NCBI GenBank assembly: GCA_043816955.1
Contig: JBDRHL010000245.1
Coordinates: 1-23,108 of the forward strand
DNA from: JBDRHL01 sp043816955
GTDB lineage: Bacteria > Planctomycetota > Phycisphaerae > Sedimentisphaerales > CAYZTY01
Direction: 5' to 3'
DNA length: 23,108 bases
Shown: positions 8,493 through 16,439 of the stretch, piece after piece
How positions within the stretch are numbered: the first letter of the stretch is position 1
Layout: each line of letters starts with the position of its first letter
The notes under the pieces: model-generated
The model's input: the letters and a program-made list of their open reading frames with translations, nothing else
Database searches by the model: none
Told to the model about the DNA's origin: nothing
Position numbers and translations under genes: made by a program

Positions 8493-9794
8493 TTACGGTC
8501 TTCCTATACTGTAATATTGGAACCCTGCTTTTTTGACGAATGTCGGTTCGTAAAGATTTCTTCCATCGAAAATCAAAGTCCTCTTGAGTGCTTTGGCAAT
8601 TCTTTCGAAATCGGGGTTTCTGAATTCCTGCCAGTCGGTCAAAATGACCAATCCGTTGCAATTGTCAAGGCAGTCATATCCATTCTGAAAGGCGTTGATT
8701 CTGCCGTCCAGTTCTTCCTGCGCAGCAGGCATTGCTTCCGGGTCGTATGCGTTAATTTTGATTCCGGCATCAAGCAGCTTTTTTATACAGTAGATGGCCG
8801 CTGACTCACGAACATCATCGGTCCTGGCCTTGAACGCCAATCCCCATGCCGCCAGCGTCACCTCTTCGTGGGTGCCTTCGAAATGGTCTATGATTCGTTG
8901 TGCAAATCGCTGCTGCTGGAGAATGTTTCTCTGCTCCACAGACTGCATAAGTTTCATTTCGATGCTGTTAGCCTTTCCCATATGAATCAAGGCTCGTACA
9001 TCCTTGGGAAAACAGCTTCCCCCGTAACCGATGCCCGGGAATATGAAAGCCGGACCGATTCGTGAGTCGCTGCCTATTCCCTGCCGGACCTGTTCCACAT
9101 CTGCCCCCAGAACTTCACACAGCGTTGAGATTTCATTGATGAATGATATTTTTGTCGCAAGCATTGCGTTTGCCGCATATTTTGTCATTTCCGCCGATGC
9201 CGGGTCCATACAAAGCATTCGGTTTGATCTTCGCATAAACGGACTGTAAAGCTGCTTCATGATTTCCATGACAGCAGGGTTTGTCGTTCCTACGATTATC
9301 CTGTCCGGACTCATAAAATCATCAACAGCGGCGCCTTCTTTGAGAAATTCAGGATTGCTTACATAGTCGAACGGCAGATCCGTTTTGCTCTTTATAAGCT
9401 CAGTCACTTTTTTGTATGTGCCGACCGGGACGGTACTTTTGGTAACGATGATTCTATAGTCGCTCATAGCTTCGGCGATATCGCCGGCAACAGCTAATAC
9501 GGCGGAAATATCCGCCGAGCCGTCCGCTGCGGACGGTGTGCCCACGGCGAGAAATATTATCAGGCTGTTTTCCACTCCATGTTTTAAGTCAGTGGTAAAC
9601 TCGAGCCTGCCGGACTTCTCATTGTGCTGCACAAGCTCTGTAAGACCGTACTCATAGATCGGTATTTGGCCTTTCCTGAGCTTTGCAACCTTGTTCTTGT
9701 CACTGTCGACGCAAATTACATTGTTACCGGCCTCAGCGAGACATGCCGCGCTTACCAGCCCTACGTAACCGATTCCCACAACACAGATTTTCAT
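8493..9794 (-). CDS. ugd: UDP-glucose 6-dehydrogenase
   Basis: Predicted 433-residue NAD-dependent enzyme that oxidises UDP-glucose twice to UDP-glucuronate in the cytoplasm. The N-terminal Rossmann motif GIGYVG is at 7-12. Other family signatures are KSTVPVGT (119-126), NPEFLKEGAAVDD (147-159) with the catalytic glutamate, Lys205 and Asn209 in MTKYAANAML, and the nucleophilic Cys261 in GYGGSCFPKD. The C-terminal domain contains AWGLAFKARTDDVRES, involved in UDP-sugar binding. Length and motif order are normal. GAGGGA lies about 9 nt before the ATG. Its product would feed the downstream epimerase, and the upstream NusG-like gene is typical of exopolysaccharide operons. A UDP-N-acetylmannosamine dehydrogenase is less likely given the motif wording. 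Confidence 0.95.
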   Translation of the reverse strand: MKICVVGIGYVGLVSAACLAEAGNNVICVDSDKNKVAKLRKGQIPIYEYGLTELVQHNEKSGRLEFTTDLKHGVENSLIIFLAVGTPSAADGSADISAVLAVAGDIAEAMSDYRIIVTKSTVPVGTYKKVTELIKSKTDLPFDYVSNPEFLKEGAAVDDFMSPDRIIVGTTNPAVMEIMKQLYSPFMRRSNRMLCMDPASAEMTKYAANAMLATKISFINEISTLCEVLGADVEQVRQGIGSDSRIGPAFIFPGIGYGGSCFPKDVRALIHMGKANSIEMKLMQSVEQRNILQQQRFAQRIIDHFEGTHEEVTLAAWGLAFKARTDDVRESAAIYCIKKLLDAGIKINAYDPEAMPAAQEELDGRINAFQNGYDCLDNCNGLVILTDWQEFRNPDFERIAKALKRTLIFDGRNLYEPTFVKKAGFQYYSIGRP

Positions 9795-9843
9795 TTCAAC
9801 GGTCCCTCAATGTTTTACTTTTCTGCTATTGCATATATATATC

Positions 9844-10392
9844 TTACTCTATAAGTTCAATCATGTCCTGGTCAATTTCCACGCTCGTTGCCTGGCCGAG
9901 CATATCAACCTGTAGTACGAGTTTTGTATGCTCGGTTACTTCTGCGATGATGCCTTCAACTCCCATCAGCGGCCCGGCGATGACCCGGCAGCGGAGTCCG
10001 GCCCGGAGATAATTGTGCGGACGAAAACGAATCCCCGCTCGCAGAACCTGCTCAATTTGCGATAGTTCCGTTACCAGCTTCATCTGGTCTTTTACAATCA
10101 GCAGATTGGCAACGCGGCTGGTTCGCAATACAGTAAGCCTGTCGTCTTCATTGCCGCAGAAGAATACATAGCCGTTGAACAAGGGCAAAAGCGAACGGAT
10201 TGTTCTTCCCCTTTGCCGAGATACTTTCCAGTCCATGGGCAGGAAGTAGCCAACGTTTTTGCGCCCAAGGTCATGAGCCAGCGCTTTTTCGTTCCTGCTT
10301 TTTGTATGTGCCACCCACCAGATGCCGCAAAACTCGCTCAGGCTCTTGTCTTGTGGCCAGACACATGCAGGATTTTCACTTTCTTTCAACAA
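9844..10392 (-). CDS. NusG/RfaH-like transcription elongation factor
   Basis: Predicted 182-residue NusG paralogue. The NGN domain (about 24-115) begins IWWVAHTKSRNEKALAHDL and contains LFNGYVFF; the KOW domain (about 132-180) contains GLRCRVIAGPLMGVEGII. Specialised paralogues of this kind (RfaH, UpxY, LoaP) load on RNA polymerase and allow it to read through long surface-polysaccharide operons. It lies just upstream of the UDP-sugar genes, so it probably controls that operon. The start is unusual: no ATG or GTG precedes the NGN domain in this frame, so a TTG at 10392 with CAGGTG about 8 nt upstream is assigned. It starts only 35 nt after the polyamine operon stop, so a promoter would have to lie inside the preceding gene unless the two blocks are co-transcribed. 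I found no ops-like element in the 49-nt gap before ugd. Confidence 0.9.
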   Translation of the reverse strand: MLKESENPACVWPQDKSLSEFCGIWWVAHTKSRNEKALAHDLGRKNVGYFLPMDWKVSRQRGRTIRSLLPLFNGYVFFCGNEDDRLTVLRTSRVANLLIVKDQMKLVTELSQIEQVLRAGIRFRPHNYLRAGLRCRVIAGPLMGVEGIIAEVTEHTKLVLQVDMLGQATSVEIDQDMIELIE

Positions 10393-10427
10393 GTTTCTTG
10401 CACCTGAGCACTTATAAATCTGAACAA

Positions 10428-11444
10428 CTATTCAAGACTCTTACTCCATTTTCTCGCCCGCCTGCCTTCCCACCTTCGCGCATGATATACATAGCTGGCT
10501 ATTAGAGGCAAAACACTGGTGGCCTCGGCATAAACCATTTGCTCATAAATGGTATCAACCTTACCCCATGACGATGCTTCCTTCAGAGTCGAACTCGAAC
10601 AGGCTCCATCCCGGACATCAGCTACTGTAATCTGAACCGCATATTTGTGCATTTCTGTGGGCTTTCCCATGACGTCGGCGCACACCACTGTGTCCTGGGC
10701 GAAATTCTTCGGTACACCGCCTCCGACCATAAAAAGCCCTGAAACCGGGGATTTTATTTTAATCTCTGTCAGCTCCCGGAAATCCTTTACCGAATCGATA
10801 GATATATGATTATCCTCGTTCTCCACCTGGTGCAATACCAGCCCGAAACCTGCGCTGGAATCTGAAAAAGCCGGACAGAATATCGGCACGTCTTTTTCAT
10901 AAGTACTCTGTACCAGTGAATCCGGTTTCCTGGCATTTTTAACCAGGTATTTGCCCATCTCAGCGATAAACTCCCTTGAAGAGTAAGGCCTTGGAGCAAG
11001 CGAATCAGCTATTTTTTTTATGGTGTTGTCGCATATCTGCAACTGCTCTTCGTCGATAAAAGTGTCGTAAATCCGGTCGATATAAAGCTCTCTTAACCTT
11101 TTGTCATTAACAAAGGAGCTGCCCTTGTAATGCCTGAAACCCAGAGCCTCAAAAAAATCCATATCAACAATTGCTGCTCCCGTTGCCACAACAGCATCGA
11201 CCATATTATGTTTAACCATGTCGGCATAAATCTGCATACAGCCCGCGGCACTGGTGCTGCCCGCTATACACAGGATTATCGTGCATTTCTCATCGGCTAT
11301 CATTTGATTGAAAATGTCCGCCGCCCTGGCAGTATCACGGGCTGTAAAGGACATATCCCGCATAGCCGAAATTATCTCAGTCGAATCAAATGATTTTATG
11401 TCGATCTGCCTTACGGGGTCTTTAAGAAAATCGCCCTTGTCCAT
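10428..11444 (-). CDS. Deoxyhypusine-synthase-family protein, probable homospermidine-type synthase
   Basis: Predicted 338-residue member of the deoxyhypusine synthase fold, NAD-dependent enzymes that transfer an aminobutyl group via a lysine imine. The catalytic lysine is present as Lys295 in EASSWGKVD. Other visible motifs are IAGSTSAAG (60-68), NMVDAVVATGAA, CPAFSDSSAG (190-199) and the glycine-rich GGGVPKNF (241-248), where the His-His of eukaryotic enzymes is Asn-Phe. Bacteria lack eIF5A, so hypusine formation is not the role. Members next to arginine decarboxylase and agmatinase are thought to make homospermidine or a related polyamine from putrescine, and that fits here. It starts 1 nt after the agmatinase stop, preceded by GGGGG. 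The exact aminobutyl donor and acceptor are not deducible. Confidence 0.85.
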   Translation of the reverse strand: MDKGDFLKDPVRQIDIKSFDSTEIISAMRDMSFTARDTARAADIFNQMIADEKCTIILCIAGSTSAAGCMQIYADMVKHNMVDAVVATGAAIVDMDFFEALGFRHYKGSSFVNDKRLRELYIDRIYDTFIDEEQLQICDNTIKKIADSLAPRPYSSREFIAEMGKYLVKNARKPDSLVQSTYEKDVPIFCPAFSDSSAGFGLVLHQVENEDNHISIDSVKDFRELTEIKIKSPVSGLFMVGGGVPKNFAQDTVVCADVMGKPTEMHKYAVQITVADVRDGACSSSTLKEASSWGKVDTIYEQMVYAEATSVLPLIASYVYHARRWEGRRARKWSKSLE

Positions 11445-11445
11445 T

Positions 11446-12300
11446 TCAGCCCCCGAACTTGTAGCTTAACACCTTGTAAATAAGCTTCGCAGCCAGAAAG
11501 TCCGGAGCTTTATTGCCGTCATCCGGACACAATTCAACAACGTCAAAACCCACAACGTTTTTCTTGCTCGAAACAGTCCTCAATAACGCCAGCACATCAT
11601 ACCACAGCAGCCCGCCGGGTTCGGGTGTGCCTGTGGAAGGCATTATGGATGGGTCAAAAACATCCAGGTCTATGGTTATATACACATTATCTGAAAGCTT
11701 GGGAATGACCTTTTTGATCCACTCTGTGTTGTTATAGATGTCCTTCGCCAGAAATATCATAGACTTGTCTATGGATTCTTTTTCAGAGGAATCCATACTT
11801 CTGATACCTGCCTGGACCACCGGACAGCATTCTTTGATTCTGGCTGCAATACAGGCGTGGTTGTATATTGAGCCGTTATACTCTTTCCTGGAATCCGCGT
11901 GGGCATCTAATTGCAGAACCGTCAGATTCTTATATTTTTCGGCATGAGCCTTGACAGAACCGATGCTTACCGAGTGTTCGCCGCCTATAACCACCGTAAA
12001 CTTGTCTTTTTCGAGATAGTACTGAACGGTCCCGTTGACTGCGTTGATCATCTCCTTGGTGGTAATATCTCCGCCTATCGTCTCTTCGGTATATATTCCC
12101 TTTTTATAAACTTCCGAGTCGGTCTCTATGTCGTATAACTCCATATTGGCCGATGCTTCAATGATTGCATCAGGGCCTTTGTTGGCACCCTTGACCCATG
12201 TGCTTGTGCCGTCGTAGGCTACAGGAATGATGACTATTCCGGAATCTTCAGCGTTTGAATATTCTTCAGCTAAGTACCCGAAGTTGATTATTTCCTTCAT
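11446..12300 (-). CDS. speB: Agmatinase (ureohydrolase family)
   Basis: Predicted 284-residue manganese enzyme of the arginase/agmatinase family, converting agmatine to putrescine and urea. Metal ligands are visible: His109 in GGEHS, Asp132, His134 and Asp136 in LDAHAD, and Asp211 and Asp213 in TIDLDVFDP. GTPEPGGL (224-231) is the substrate-loop signature. Position between arginine decarboxylase, which makes agmatine, and the deoxyhypusine-synthase-like gene favours agmatinase over arginase. I chose the ATG at 12300, which gives an N-terminus of the length usual in archaeal-type agmatinases; an upstream TTG at 12330 overlaps the decarboxylase stop as TTGA and would add 10 residues. Neither has a strong ribosome site, so translational coupling is likely. 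Confidence 0.92.
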   Translation of the reverse strand: MKEIINFGYLAEEYSNAEDSGIVIIPVAYDGTSTWVKGANKGPDAIIEASANMELYDIETDSEVYKKGIYTEETIGGDITTKEMINAVNGTVQYYLEKDKFTVVIGGEHSVSIGSVKAHAEKYKNLTVLQLDAHADSRKEYNGSIYNHACIAARIKECCPVVQAGIRSMDSSEKESIDKSMIFLAKDIYNNTEWIKKVIPKLSDNVYITIDLDVFDPSIMPSTGTPEPGGLLWYDVLALLRTVSSKKNVVGFDVVELCPDDGNKAPDFLAAKLIYKVLSYKFGG

Positions 12301-12326
12301 GGCGGATGTATCCCGTAAAAATACGT

Positions 12327-12878
12327 TCAATCAAACAAAAACATCGCTATTGCTACTGTTGTTGTCCACATATCCTTCTGCCCTTTGGCAGTCTGGGTGA
12401 TGTTCGTGGTTCTGATAAACAGCCCGCTTGATTTATATGCCTGTTCTTTTTCCGACCATGCCTTGTCAGGATCAAACTCCATTCCCAGCGTGGTGCCCAG
12501 CATACTGGCTGCCAGGTCTTCTGCCATATCTCCCGCCTGCTGGCTGTTCATGCCGTGCTCGTGTACCTCGCTCAGGTATCCCCAGTTGTTCTTGTCTTTG
12601 GGAATAGCAACGCCTATTGATGAAGCAACCAGCCTTCCGTGTTCATTTGTGTCAGCCCGGGCTATCACACAGTGGCTTATCGCTCCTGGAAACAGTCTTT
12701 TCAAGCCGTTTTCACAGCTTATGATCTTGCATTTCGGCGGCAGGATTGACGATACCTGCACCAGGTTCTGCTGGGCCACCCCTGCCTTTCGCAATGCCTG
12801 TTCAAAAGATTTCAGTTGGTACTTATGCCGCCCAACTCCCTTGGTCAAAAACACCTTGGTGGGAACAAAGTCATTCAT
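12327..12878 (-). CDS. pdaD: Pyruvoyl-dependent arginine decarboxylase
   Basis: Predicted 183-residue proenzyme that cleaves itself to form a pyruvoyl group and decarboxylates arginine to agmatine, the first step of polyamine synthesis. The processing site is visible as NLVQVSSILPP, with cleavage expected between Ser43 and Ser44. SEVHEHG (103-109) carries the acidic residue expected at the active site, and the ending is typical. The ATG at 12878 was selected over the longer frame starting at 12932 because GGGAG lies 6 nt upstream and the length matches the family. It heads the operon followed by agmatinase and the deoxyhypusine-synthase-like gene, and a good sigma70-type promoter lies about 110 nt upstream. 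Confidence 0.93.
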   Translation of the reverse strand: MNDFVPTKVFLTKGVGRHKYQLKSFEQALRKAGVAQQNLVQVSSILPPKCKIISCENGLKRLFPGAISHCVIARADTNEHGRLVASSIGVAIPKDKNNWGYLSEVHEHGMNSQQAGDMAEDLAASMLGTTLGMEFDPDKAWSEKEQAYKSSGLFIRTTNITQTAKGQKDMWTTTVAIAMFLFD

Positions 12879-12988
12879 TTGACACTCCCATAACTTAAAC
12901 TCGTTTCTTTCGTACATCCTGCTGGTTTCCACTGCTGATATATATATATGTCCGGATTAAGCCTTCTGCCTTATTCATCAAACTGGTT

Positions 12989-13017
12989 ATTATCTTTATA
13001 TAAACTGCTTAAATCAA
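12989..13017 (-). promoter_or_regulatory. Sigma70-like promoter of the polyamine operon
   Basis: On the minus strand a -35 box TTGATT (13017-13012) is followed after exactly 17 bp by a -10 box GATAAT (12994-12989, 5 of 6 matches). Transcription would begin near 12982, leaving a leader of about 105 nt before the decarboxylase ATG. I see no convincing riboswitch fold in that leader. Confidence 0.5.
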
Positions 13018-13081
13018 GGCAAAGTAAAAATAATGAATTTTTCCCAAAAGTCAATTTTTTTATTGACCATTTGTCCCGTTC

Positions 13082-13095
13082 TGACTAAATAGTCA
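13082..13095. promoter_or_regulatory. Operator-like palindrome TGACTAAATAGTCA
   Basis: Perfect 6-bp arms TGACTA and TAGTCA around AA. The style matches many TetR-family operators, and the site lies 5 nt before the ATG of a TetR-like helix-turn-helix fragment. A second spaced repeat GTCAAT-N6-ATTGAC lies at 13050-13067. TTGACC (13063-13068) with TAAATA 17 bp downstream (13086-13091) would place a plus-strand promoter directly under the palindrome, consistent with self-repression. Function is inferred. Confidence 0.35.
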
Positions 13096-13100
13096 ACTCC

Positions 13101-13319
13101 ATGAATGCTGAATCCATGACATCCACAAAAACCGGGCTTGACAAAAACCTTTGCCGGCTCCGAAGCAGGCCTGCGGAAACTGCCCCGGATTTCTCCCGCC
13201 AAAAGGGTATTGCTGCCGTAAACCTGGAAGAATCCGCCAAAAAACTCGACCGGAACAGGGGTACTTTCTACCGGAATTTTGAAGATGAGCAGGAATTAGT
13301 CACATTTCTTGGGGGATAA
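13101..13319 (+). pseudogene. TetR-like helix-turn-helix fragment (truncated regulator)
   Basis: This 72-codon frame reads as the N-terminal DNA-binding domain of a TetR-family repressor. Residues 35-67 show the family pattern: a glycine turn, NLEESAKKL as the second helix, then RNRGTFYRNFEDEQELV matching the conserved recognition helix and following turn. The ligand-binding domain of about 130 residues is absent; the frame stops right after a run of five G (13311-13315). A +1 or -1 slip there opens about 30 more codons that run into the DksA-like gene, still too few for a complete protein. There is no ribosome site before the ATG, so it is either a leaderless mini-regulator or, more likely, a decayed gene. 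It lies divergent to the polyamine operon, a usual place for a local repressor. Confidence 0.4.
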
Positions 13320-13394
13320 TATTGGCTGCTGTAATCACCTCCGTGGATTCATTAGCGGGATTGAACAAATAACTCAGGAATTAATAGGATTTGT

Positions 13395-13904
13395 ATGGGA
13401 AAAAAGAAGACAAAAATAAATAAGCTCTCATCGGCACAGACAAAAAAGTTCAAAGTCATGTTGCTTGTAAAACGAAGCGAAATACTCGGCGATGTTTCAA
13501 GCATGGAAGCAGAAGCTCTGCGAAGGAACAGCAGTAACCTCTCAAGCATGCCTGTTCATATGGCTGACATCGGAACGGATAACTATGAAATCGAAAACAC
13601 CCTCGGCCTGATGGAAAGCGAAAGAAAAATCCTTGTCGAAATCGATGACGCACTCGGTCGTATCGAAGATGGCACGTATGGAATTTGCCAGGGTAACGGC
13701 GAGCCGATTTCAGAACAGCGGCTGGAAGCCATCCCGTGGGCAAGGTATTGTGTAACTTGTGCCGGTATGGTGGAAAGAGGTACTGGCAGCAGACAGCAGT
13801 TTTACAAAAACTCAGGTTCTGACAGCCTTCAGCATGATAATTCCAACGAAAGCTCGGAAGATTATGATGGTGAAGACTTTCCTTTGCCTGATCAGGATGA
13901 TTAA
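13395..13904 (+). CDS. DksA/TraR-family protein with incomplete zinc knuckle
   Basis: Predicted 169-residue protein of the DksA/TraR group, which bind the secondary channel of RNA polymerase or act as related regulators. The signature ALGRIEDGTYGIC leads into the C-terminal finger, followed by RLEAIPWARYCVTC. The zinc site is incomplete: Cys98 is followed three residues later by Asn101 instead of Cys, while the second pair Cys119/Cys122 is intact. Three-cysteine variants of this type are common in planctomycetes. The N-terminus is lysine-rich; the last 30 residues are strongly acidic (ESSEDYDGEDFPLPDQDD). TAGGA lies 5 nt before the ATG. The stop overlaps that of the convergent deacetylase gene by 4 nt. 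It may not have the ppGpp-linked role of E. coli DksA. Confidence 0.85.
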   Translation: MGKKKTKINKLSSAQTKKFKVMLLVKRSEILGDVSSMEAEALRRNSSNLSSMPVHMADIGTDNYEIENTLGLMESERKILVEIDDALGRIEDGTYGICQGNGEPISEQRLEAIPWARYCVTCAGMVERGTGSRQQFYKNSGSDSLQHDNSNESSEDYDGEDFPLPDQDD

Positions 13905-16210
13905 TAGCTATACTGCCAGCAATTCGAGAATAGTGCGAAATCACGCAGGTTTACAGATGTGTTTTGATCAAAATCGGCACCGCTGCACCACTCAAACTCA
14001 TCACACTCAGTTTCCAGCCAGTGGGAAACCAGAATATGCAGGTCAGCCCAGTCAACATTCCTGCTGCCGTCCGGATCACACTTTATGCAGGGTTCTTCTA
14101 TTACTTCAAAATCGTGATATGAGAACCCGCCGGCATACGTAAAGGTAATTTGGCCCGAATCATCGGAAAGACAGTTACGCCCTGCACAATCGTTCCCCGA
14201 TATTCCCTCGCCCGGCTGACCATCAACCTTAACCATGTAGTAAACATTCGGCTTCAGTTGCCCCACTGTGTGATTTACCGAACCGGGGCCCGCGGAGTAT
14301 TCTCTCCATTTCCTGTAATAACCAGGCAGGCCTTGCCACGTGTCGATGATAACAGATACCGGATTGGACAGAGGGGTAATTGACATCAAACCAATTGTTG
14401 CCCTGACACCATCTCGGATTTTGCACAAAAAATCCAGTCTGAGTTCCGTCACAGCATCTTTCCAGAATTGCAGATACGCACCGGTAAACGCCTGACTGAT
14501 ATAATAATCATTATCTGTTTTTTCCGCCATGCAATGATAGCACATAAGTGTGCGGGGGCCTGTAAATGTTAACTCTGCAAATCCGCTGCCGGAAATATCG
14601 CAGGACATATTCATTGTGGAATTTACATCGGGGATCGAAAATTCTATGCTTGCCCCGTCATCGAGCGGGCCGCTGTGTGAATAACTGATTCCATCAATAG
14701 TAATGTTCGGGTCAGTGGTGTTTTGTGTGCCGTTTACAAAAATTGTCTGATATCTTCCCCAGCCCCCTGTCCCTGTCGGGGCTATACAGCCATAACTCGT
14801 ACGGCTTGAAAATACCTGTAGTTGACCTGCATCAAAATAGTACTCACCGGTAAAATCCGCAATGTTGTAAAAGTATACATAAAAATAATCCGCTGTTTTA
14901 TGCAAGTTCAGAATTATAGGATCCTTGCCTGCTATAGTCCATTCGTCTATGACTGCATTATTGGCATCGTAAACCTTCGTTACAACCGTAGAGCTTCCAT
15001 CAGTATAATGGGCATAAAGCCTGACAAAGATTCTGCCCGCCTGAATACTTTTTACATATATATAGCCGGTATATATATAACTGCCTCCCTGGATGATTTC
15101 GCTTGTTATTTTCTGTAAAGCCCCCGCTTCTGCCGATACAACATTTACCCTGCCCACATAATCGCCGTCAATAGCTGATATCCCCAGACTATCTGCCGCT
15201 ACTCTGCTGTACCCTTCCCCTACGGTGTTCCACTTCTCTGCCTTGCCGGGGTCGTTTGAATTTGCCGTCTCAAAAGAAGGATTCAATAACAGGTTTGTAA
15301 CGGATACCCCCTTAACCGATAAGCTCAATGACTCTGGAATATCCCTGCGAAAATCCAGAATGACCGGCTCACCTGATTTAACATAAAATGTTTGACTGAT
15401 ATTATCAGTCGTTGGATCCATATAGTAATCCAGCCCCTCGTGAATATTGACGTTAATAAGCTCTCCCGCATCTATCTTGCTTTTGACATAATCTGCTAAA
15501 GCGGTCAGCGTTACCTCATCAATATTTGCAAATCTGTGCGAAAGAAAGATTAACCATTCATGGTCAGTAATTGTCTTATCAACTAAAGTCTGAATCTGGT
15601 TAATACTGCAGCCCTGATACCTGTATAATACGTATGACCTGCTTTCAGCAGGGATCAGCTCCTCGGGATAACTATATTGTCCTACCGCCCCCAGATAATA
15701 TTTCATCACCTCCTTAATCACTGCCTGATTATAGAATGAACTCGGATAAGCGAAAGTATACACCTTGGCCCCAAGCGCCTCTAATATGTCTTTTGAACCT
15801 TTTATCTCATCGGTAAGGCGACCAGGCCCCGCAGTTCTCAGGTCTATATGCGTTTTAGTATGACTCCCGATTTCCCAGCCGGCATTTTGAAGTTGTATTA
15901 TCTGTGCAGCAGTAAGAAACCCAGGCTGACCGATAGAGCCGGTTTCCACATAACTTGTGGCAACTAAACCCCGGGCAGACAATATTGATAGAATAACTGT
16001 ATATTCTTCTTCGTAATTATCATCATAGGTAAAACTGATCATTGCCGTGCGGTTCTCTCCGCCCTCATCGCATTGAGCACTTGGCGCACCTCTTATATAC
16101 AAATCAGAGCCGGCACCGGAGCCATAAACCTGTTCACACCATATAAGGTCTATGCTTATAATTACAGACAATATAAAAACGCGTAAGAGTGGTAGATTCC
16201 TGGTTTCCAC
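13901..16210 (-). CDS. Secreted polysaccharide-deacetylase-like protein with dockerin-like C-terminus
   Basis: Predicted 769-residue exported protein. An N-terminal hydrophobic segment (about 7-24) acts as a signal peptide. Residues about 55-265 form a NodB-type deacetylase domain: SFTYDDN (59-65) with the catalytic and metal-binding aspartates, HTKTH (His117, His121), AYPS (154-157) and SHRF (His215). It would remove acetyl groups from a polysaccharide outside the cytoplasm. Residues about 303-467 start with LLLNPSFE and look like a carbohydrate-binding jelly roll. The last 60 residues hold two calcium-loop repeats (DPDGSRNVDWADL and DFDQNTSVNLRDF), a dockerin-like tail common in planctomycete secreted proteins. 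The start is GTG; no better codon keeps the signal peptide, and the ribosome site is poor. Substrate and cohesin partner are unknown. Confidence 0.85.
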   Translation of the reverse strand: METRNLPLLRVFILSVIISIDLIWCEQVYGSGAGSDLYIRGAPSAQCDEGGENRTAMISFTYDDNYEEEYTVILSILSARGLVATSYVETGSIGQPGFLTAAQIIQLQNAGWEIGSHTKTHIDLRTAGPGRLTDEIKGSKDILEALGAKVYTFAYPSSFYNQAVIKEVMKYYLGAVGQYSYPEELIPAESRSYVLYRYQGCSINQIQTLVDKTITDHEWLIFLSHRFANIDEVTLTALADYVKSKIDAGELINVNIHEGLDYYMDPTTDNISQTFYVKSGEPVILDFRRDIPESLSLSVKGVSVTNLLLNPSFETANSNDPGKAEKWNTVGEGYSRVAADSLGISAIDGDYVGRVNVVSAEAGALQKITSEIIQGGSYIYTGYIYVKSIQAGRIFVRLYAHYTDGSSTVVTKVYDANNAVIDEWTIAGKDPIILNLHKTADYFYVYFYNIADFTGEYYFDAGQLQVFSSRTSYGCIAPTGTGGWGRYQTIFVNGTQNTTDPNITIDGISYSHSGPLDDGASIEFSIPDVNSTMNMSCDISGSGFAELTFTGPRTLMCYHCMAEKTDNDYYISQAFTGAYLQFWKDAVTELRLDFLCKIRDGVRATIGLMSITPLSNPVSVIIDTWQGLPGYYRKWREYSAGPGSVNHTVGQLKPNVYYMVKVDGQPGEGISGNDCAGRNCLSDDSGQITFTYAGGFSYHDFEVIEEPCIKCDPDGSRNVDWADLHILVSHWLETECDEFEWCSGADFDQNTSVNLRDFALFSNCWQYSY

Positions 16211-16439
16211 CTTTCTGTTCTCGTTTTCAAAAGAAACTTGAACGCCTTGCCTGTATTAATGCACCATCTGTACCTTTTCAGCTTTGTGGAGAACTATAGA
16301 CGAATGACGCTTTCTGTCCTGCTTTCTCCCGCTGCTGGGATTACACCACTTCCGCGAAGCTGTACATCCGATATTATTCTACATTTCTGGGCGTATAATG
16401 CAACAAAAATCCCGTATATAGCCGTTTATTGCCCTAAAG

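Larger units (their letters stand above)
12879..13394. other. Divergent control region between the polyamine operon and the DksA-like gene
   Basis: About 500 nt without a full-length gene. It contains an AT dinucleotide run near 12940, a minus-strand promoter for the polyamine operon (12989-13017), a spaced inverted repeat GTCAAT/ATTGAC (13050-13067), a palindrome (13082-13095) and a TetR-like helix-turn-helix fragment on the plus strand (13101-13319). The remaining 75 nt before 13395 show only the TAGGA ribosome site of the DksA-like gene. Confidence 0.5.

Noticed and set aside
16211..16439. Possible small plus-strand gene (70 codons) between the deacetylase and Nudix genes
   Set aside because: No ribosome site, no domain, and a composition unlike its neighbours.
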